Of a stretch of DNA of 64,000 nt, positions 61,301 to 64,000 are shown in pieces. Numbering within the stretch: position 1 is the stretch's first letter; each line of letters opens with the position of its first letter. Made by a program: the position numbers and the translations under genes. The notes below the pieces were generated by a model. That model made no database searches. It worked only from the letters and a program-made list of their open reading frames with translations, and was not told where the DNA came from. Origin of the DNA: Balanoglossus misakiensis (Eukaryota > Hemichordata); the NCBI GenBank assembly GCA_040954595.2, contig CM082579.2, positions 10,602,001-10,666,000 on the forward strand, read 5' to 3'.

Positions 61301-63063
61301 TTATATTGGATTAAGGTAAATAACATATGTGCTGGTGTTATAACATATTTGGTGATGTGTTATTACATATTGGGTTAAGGTTTGTTACATATTTGCTTAA
61401 GTGTTATTAAATATCTGCTAAAGTGTTATAATGTTGGTTAAGGTTCCATTGCAGCTGTCAGCCAGCAAATTTGTTGCAAATTGTCCTTTTACTGATATCT
61501 TTGAACGTGTCTCTCTTGGCAACTTCATGGACCCATACGCTCTGTCATTGACTTGGTAGATGTAATTCACTGTCATACAGAGAAATTAAGTCTCATGAAT
61601 TTAACCTTGATTCAGGTTATACACCTGGACAACATGTTGAACAGACTGTTGTGTTTGTGTACCAATCTGCCTGTGGAATTGCCGGATACGAGGAGGAGAT
61701 CATAATTAAACTTCAAGAAAATCTGGAAGACCACGATCTCTGTCACAAGAGAAATCATCCCAGGGTGTGCGACCGGAACAGCTTTGTCATTCACTGTGGA
61801 ACCGGAAGTAGAAAGAGACAAGCATCAGACGACTTGACCGTTCAGTTCAATGTCCAGATCGTGAATGAAGGTGGTGGCACATCTGGTGACGACGAGTCCC
61901 AGGAGATACTTGAAGACATGACGATGTCCATGAACGAGTCAGTGGCGGGTATAGAACAACTGTTGAAACAGGGATCATTAGATCTGGAGATCGATGGTCA
62001 GAGAATCACATCGGACCCAGACTACTTTTCTGTTGGTGAGCCAAAATGGACATGTTTAGATGGTCACCTAAGTACTGCAGATGGGTGCGGTAAGTCAAAT
62101 AGATTGGATTCATGTTACTATATTCGGTGAAGGTATTCCTCGAACCAACAAAAATAGCAATTGCTAGAAGACTAAATCACACTGTTATTTGGTTTCAGTT
62201 CCATGTCCTGTGGGCACGATGTATGATGCATTACTTGATGAGTGTATATTCTGTCCAGTTGGGATGTACCAAGAAGATGAAGCCCAGCTGCAGTGTCTAG
62301 AATGCAAAGATGGGAAATACACGGAAACCATTGGTAGTTTCAGAGAGTCACAGTGTAAGTATCAGATGTTGTAGACTTTTTTTAGTTCATTCATAGTGTA
62401 TGTATACTGTTAATAGTATACATCTATTTATAACCATTTATATGAAGTATGTGTGATGTGAATTACAATAAAAAAACTTTATGTGTAATCCTGTCAATGT
62501 GACAGGATTTCACTTTGTACTTTAGAGACATGTGTGAATTGAAATTCTTGTCTCTTACATGAAGAAGTAACTGTCATTCAATTTTAGGTCTCATGAAAAA
62601 GGGCGGAGACTTTCCTTTAGTCATTGTGATCGTCTGTGTTGCTGTTGGCTTGGTCCTACTGATAGTGATTGTCATCGTCGTTGCTGTCTGCTTGCGGCAG
62701 AAGGGGAATGCTAAAAAGAGAAATGCCAGGCAACGAAATGGCCAGCCGAATGCCGGCTATGAAGGTGGCAGTGGACATCTACGTCGTCACCACACACAAA
62801 CACTCCGGCAGGCAATGTACAGTGACCAAGAGGCCCAAAACAATGACGTGGACAACAGCCCAGGTATCAACAATGCGACAGGTGAGTCAGACTATCCTGA
62901 ATTGGAGGATGACCCAAACTACACACCCTTGACGGAAAAACCCAAAAACGATTACATGGGATTGGATATAACGACCAGGGAGGGATGCAAGCGAAATGAC
63001 TTGTCCCCAGAAGCACTGAACACCTTTTCCACATCAGGAAAGACAACTGATGACAAAGTTTGA
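49314..63063 (+). CDS. Large type I receptor: (YWTD propeller-EGF)x2, (unknown-HYR-sushi)x2, GCC2/GCC3-like, TM, ITAM-like tail
   Basis: Predicted cell-surface receptor; I know no single named orthologue. Twenty coding exons join in phase to exactly 4,500 nt (1,499 residues): 49314-49362, 49841-49935, 50613-50733, 51517-51691, 52073-52195, 52663-53072, 53611-53705, 54394-54514, 54695-54863, 55251-55373, 56284-56693, 57370-57696, 57911-58162, 58560-58733, 59388-59711, 59933-60184, 60582-60755, 61616-62089, 62199-62354, 62588-63063. The start [16 protein letters not shown] is a good signal peptide. Order: propeller 1 + EGF (about 17-324), propeller 2 + EGF (325-630), unknown module/HYR/sushi (631-881), the same again (882-1131), membrane-proximal region (1132-1289), GCC2/GCC3-like module (1290-1342), TM (1351-1377), tail (1378-1499). 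All borders are GT/AG with consensus-like donors except exon 3 (GTCTGA). The ligand is unknown. Family knowledge suggests propellers bind protein ligands and HYR/sushi mediate adhesion or recognition. Confidence 0.85.
49841..53072 (+). other. Receptor module 1: six-bladed YWTD propeller plus EGF-like domain (exons 2-6)
   Basis: Blade signatures appear in order: [90 protein letters not shown] and [14 protein letters not shown]. These are the YWTD repeats of LDL-receptor-family propellers. The EGF-like domain follows with six cysteines ([17 protein letters not shown], then TCAC and RTC), the usual partner after such propellers. Introns fall between blades, with phases 1, 0, 1, 2, 2, 1 around the exons. 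Exon 3 uses the weak donor GTCTGA where its duplicate has GTAATG. Confidence 0.85.
52314..52486. mobile_element. MITE with TAGACTCTCTCACAGCC termini in receptor intron 5
   Basis: Inverted termini tagactctctcacagcc and ggctgtgagagagtcta bound about 173 bp. The same element occupies the homologous intron 10 (55492-56109, enlarged by a nested insertion), so it was present before the propeller duplication. It represents the empty site for the nested insertion at 55599-56056. Confidence 0.75.
55492..56109. mobile_element. TAGACTCTCTCACAGCC MITE in receptor intron 10, split by a nested insertion
   Basis: The same termini as at 52314-52486 are found at 55492 and ending 56109. The interior is interrupted by the 458-bp element at 55599-56056. 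Removing that insertion and one TSD leaves about 150 bp aligned to the intron 5 copy. Confidence 0.75.
55599..56056. mobile_element. Mutator-like MITE, about 155-bp TIRs, 9-bp TSD
   Basis: Starts TAGTCTCGGTTACCCAGACG and ends with the complement CGTCTGGGTAACCGAGACTA. The arms (about 55599-55752 and 55903-56056) are essentially perfect inverted repeats. The flanking direct repeat GTGTGCAAC (55590-55598 and 56057-56065) is a 9-bp TSD. The paralogous intron has gtgtacaac only once (about 52432), which is an empty site. Long TIRs plus a 9-bp TSD fit the Mutator superfamily. There is no transposase ORF. Confidence 0.9.
57295..59312 (+). repeat. Recent tandem duplication, copy 1: receptor exons 12-14 with introns
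   Basis: This 2,018-bp unit is repeated at 59313-61398, with introns almost as similar as exons. Exon 12 (57370-57696) encodes an unrecognised beta-rich module of about 108 residues with two cysteines ([20 protein letters not shown]-like end [11 protein letters not shown]). Exon 13 (57911-58162) encodes an HYR domain ([30 protein letters not shown]). Exon 14 (58560-58733) encodes a sushi/CCP domain with six cysteines ([27 protein letters not shown]). The unit boundaries show AAGT at each junction. Confidence 0.88.
59313..61398 (+). repeat. Recent tandem duplication, copy 2: receptor exons 15-17 with introns
   Basis: Copy of 57295-59312. Coding differences are few: exon 15 (59388-59711) lacks one Asn codon (SFTG versus SFNTG), exon 16 (59933-60184) has [10 protein letters not shown] for [10 protein letters not shown], and exon 17 (60582-60755) has REGYLPFQD for KEGYMPYRD. 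The 3' intron part contains about 68 bp more of the minisatellite in which the duplication ended. Confidence 0.88.
61205..61440. repeat. Imperfect minisatellite (cacatattgggttaaggt-type units) in receptor intron 17
   Basis: Degenerate units of about 30-35 bp such as ttacatattgggttaaggtt recur. A shorter version occurs at 59200-59316 in copy 1. The breakpoint of the 2-kb duplication lies inside this array. Confidence 0.7.
61616..62354 (+). other. Receptor membrane-proximal region and GCC2/GCC3-like module (exons 18-19)
   Basis: Exon 18 encodes about 158 residues of unassigned ectodomain: a Cys-containing first half ([43 protein letters not shown]), then an acidic, helix-prone half ([20 protein letters not shown]) ending in [16 protein letters not shown] is a basic site that could be cut by a proprotein convertase, though it lacks Arg at P4. 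Exon 19 encodes [20 protein letters not shown] and [18 protein letters not shown], a pattern of the GCC2/GCC3 ephrin-receptor-like family often placed next to sushi and HYR domains. Confidence 0.75.
62588..63063 (+). other. Receptor transmembrane segment and ITAM-like cytoplasmic tail (exon 20)
   Basis: About 27 hydrophobic residues ([20 protein letters not shown] and following, 1351-1377) are followed by a basic stop-transfer cluster ([15 protein letters not shown]). The 122-residue tail has tyrosines at 1399, 1419, 1444, 1453 and 1464. The last three are YPEL, YTPL and YMGL; YTPL-x7-YMGL (bases 62920-62964) fits the ITAM pattern YxxL-x(6-12)-YxxL. The C-terminus is TTDDKV. A strong internal donor (ACAG|GTGAGT) at 62881/62882 precedes these motifs. 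Confidence 0.8.
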
Positions 63064-64000
63064 GAGAACAATGTATGTTGCAGGTACTGGTAACTTCTTG
63101 CCTGAGTTTCTTCACATAGTTGTCAGAACACTTTTCACTGGGTTTGATGTCCAGTAGCATATAATTTGACAACAGTTACCATGTTACCTTTATTTCTGTT
63201 TTCCCAATTTTCACCTTAAACAATGTATTTCATACAAATGTTTCATTTCATTTTAACCATTGTAAGTGTTTCTTACCACAGAACCTTAACCCATAACTTT
63301 TTCTATTGGTCTAATATGAATGTATTATTCGAATGAACTTCTATAAAAAACTGTTAACTAATAATACCTAATTATTACTTCATTTTACAGAACTCCATGA
63401 GTAATCAGACAAAAATACCCAGTAAATATGTAACCATAATATTTACATTTTGATTGTCAGCCTAATTGGCTCAAATTGTTTCTTTCAATTTTATTTTGTG
63501 TGACTTGATGTTGATTACCAGCATCATTTGTAATTTTGCTTTCTATATCACAATTTAATGTAGGAATCAATTTATGTGTACACGGAACTCCAGTATTTTA
63601 TTTACAGTTCGCTGGTTTTATTCAAAAGGATAATCTGATTTTGTGCATTTAATGTATTCTCTGCAGATGTATTACTGAAGACATAAATTTTTGACCAAAG
63701 GAAGTCATGAAATACAGTTAACATATTATATCTTCTATCTCTTACTACAGTGACTTGTCGACATTTTACCCAGAATGCAATTATTATAATGTGATATGAC
63801 CCCCTAGCACGGAGTAAAACCTGAATGGCCCATCTGGACAGCACATACACATACCCCTTTCTATCTTTCTATGTGTGTATCCCCCAGGAGAAGCCTCAGA
63901 CACATGTAAGCCTGGTTGTTATTGGTGCAACCAGAGTTATTGGAACTTATTGATCCTGAACTCAATTTGTATCATGCGATAGGTCACAAGGTTGTTCAGG
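63064..64000. other. 3' UTR or downstream flank of the receptor gene
   Basis: No coding feature was recognised after the TGA at 63061-63063. AT-rich sequence without a listed repeat family. The minus-strand ORF at 63602-63850 has no recognisable domain. Confidence 0.5.

Overview
The window is eukaryotic nuclear DNA, AT-rich, with split genes using GT/AG introns. It carries many short inverted-repeat transposons and one very large satellite array. The protein content fits an invertebrate deuterostome: a single MGAT4-type glycosyltransferase, a single FBXL3-type F-box protein, and a large modular receptor of YWTD propellers, HYR, sushi and GCC2/GCC3-like modules. Hemichordates, amphioxus and echinoderms carry many such mosaics. 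I lean towards a hemichordate-like animal, but the sequence alone does not settle the phylum.

Layout. (1) Positions 1-15720, plus strand: the 3' thirteen coding exons of an alpha-1,3-mannosyl-glycoprotein 4-beta-N-acetylglucosaminyltransferase (MGAT4/GnT-IV). Its N-terminal membrane anchor lies before the window. Its introns hold many MITEs. (2) 15721-22230: mostly transposon-derived DNA, including two 9-bp-TSD palindromes and several TTAA-bounded elements. (3) 22231-22893, minus strand: one exon of an unrecognised single-pass, probably type II, membrane protein. It is divergent from (4) 24007-25928, plus strand: a complete two-exon FBXL3-like cryptochrome F-box gene that keeps the C-terminal tryptophan. 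(5) About 28580-47417: an 18.8 kb satellite of 88-bp monomers, roughly 214 copies, with multi-monomer higher-order structure. (6) 47421-47589: an orphan coding end of a tyrosine-rich tail, abutting the satellite edge. (7) 49314-63063, plus strand: a 20-exon gene with a continuous reading frame of 1,499 codons plus stop after splicing.

The receptor at 49314-63063 is the most interesting item. Its predicted order is signal peptide, six-bladed YWTD propeller + EGF (twice), then unknown beta-rich module + HYR + sushi (twice), then a membrane-proximal region with a basic RKRQ site, a GCC2/GCC3-like module, one transmembrane helix and a 122-residue tail. The tail contains YTPL-x7-YMGL, which matches the ITAM spacing. 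A strong internal splice donor just before this motif could remove it. Both ectodomain halves grew by tandem intragenic duplication. The older one covers the propellers; the recent one covers about 2 kb including introns, with an AAGT microhomology junction. A Mutator-like MITE with a 9-bp target duplication sits in one paralogous intron and is absent from its sister, so it dates after the propeller duplication.

The genes show no operon-like link. MGAT4 acts on N-glycans in the Golgi, FBXL3 acts in the SCF ubiquitin ligase of the clock, and the receptor acts at the cell surface. All domain and family assignments are by eye from motifs and remembered family features; no search was run.
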